Program-made: the position numbers and the translations under genes | Assembly: GCA_036960565.1 (NCBI GenBank) | Contig: JBALXQ010000002.1 | Coordinates: forward strand, 130,430-194,429 | Direction: 5' to 3' | Length of the DNA stretch: 64,000 nucleotides | Source of the DNA: Bermanella sp036960565 | GTDB taxonomy: Bacteria > Pseudomonadota > Gammaproteobacteria > Pseudomonadales > Oceanobacteraceae | Shown: one piece after another, positions 63,655 to 64,000 of the stretch | Position numbering within the stretch: the stretch's first letter is position 1 | How the letters are laid out: each line of letters starts with the position of its first letter | The notes under the pieces: model-generated | The model's input: only the letters and a program-made list of their open reading frames with translations | The model's database searches: none | Told to the model about the DNA's origin: nothing

Positions 63655-64000
63655 TAAGAACTCCCCTTGCAGTAAATACTCCGTTATTAGTCTCTTTCAG
63701 ATTTGAAAAAATAAAATCGTAAATGCTTTTTAGTTGTTGTTAATGATGTCTGCGCTTAAGGCTTTTAATTCCAAAGCCACCCTGTAGAGTCGAGTCCTAG
63801 GTCGAATAGAGCTTCTTGACTCACTATGATAGGTGACACTTTTATAAAAAATAGCAATTTAATCTATTAATATGGGGCTAATGACTAATTTTAGAATGCC
63901 ACTGCACTTATATATTCTCTTCGCTAAAACTTGTAAACCTCATTGTTAATCTTTAATTAACGAAATATATAGTTCTTTTCTATAGCCGTACTATTGTATA
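63655..64000. other. AT-rich end of window without a recognisable gene
   Basis: No frame with a convincing start, ribosome binding site and family signature was found on either strand up to the window edge. Short frames exist but cannot be supported. The region may belong to the regulatory or terminal part of a gene beyond the window. Confidence 0.5.

Noticed and set aside
63765..63857. Short minus-strand frame near the window end, ending in a Trp-Leu-Trp-Asn tail
   Set aside because: About 30 codons with only a TTG start and no ribosome binding site; it cannot be supported.

Overview
The window looks like the chromosome of a marine gammaproteobacterium, probably of the Oceanospirillales/Pseudomonadales sensu lato type. 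The evidence is AT-leaning DNA, a dnaX-ybaB-recR cluster followed by rnd, ycgL and ycgN, a 4.5S RNA gene close to dnaX, HrpB, ackA-pta, a Pseudomonas-type acyl-CoA desaturase, and many c-di-GMP and two-component proteins. The genus cannot be fixed from sequence reading alone. No prophage, CRISPR array, tRNA or rRNA was seen.

Left part (1-12191, all minus strand): three tandem paralogues encode secreted zinc-metalloprotease-like proteins. All have the same head, with HExxHGxGF, a third His about 104 residues later, and a Met 11 residues after that. They differ in the number of roughly 93-residue cadherin-like repeats behind the head: at least 14 in the first gene (cut by the window edge), 7 in the second, none in the third. 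The second and third end in a GlyGly-CTERM-like tail. A 249-bp palindromic, MITE-like element sits between the second gene and the upstream element it shares with the first.

Middle part (12192-35203): a small membrane-anchored protein, HrpB helicase, a dCache chemoreceptor, a TonB-dependent receptor, a MipA/OmpV porin-like protein, an acyl-CoA desaturase with a FabR/DesT-like palindrome upstream, and an M16 peptidase. These are followed by a signalling block: REC-GGDEF divergent from a hybrid histidine kinase, a tandem-receiver protein next to a second REC-GGDEF, a Sel1 protein, an acyltransferase, and FieF overlapping an unknown outer-membrane protein.

Right-middle part (35204-51170): cysK, a YihG-like acyltransferase, a PilZ-like protein with ackA and pta, yciH, a pseudo-receiver GGDEF protein, unknown proteins, a two-domain FabG-like reductase, a MAPEG protein, a membrane GGDEF-EAL protein, fbp (preceded by a 76-77 bp tandem repeat) and gloB.

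Right part (51171-64000): the 4.5S RNA gene; an accessory-looking insert (amidohydrolase lipoprotein, response regulator plus kinase, DUF2889-type protein with a heptamer repeat in its leader, di-haem peroxidase lipoprotein); then dnaX with a complete E. coli-like -1 frameshift cassette, ybaB, recR, rnd, ycgL, ycgN and a small membrane protein. A minus-strand terminator in the dnaX upstream region suggests a small RNA.
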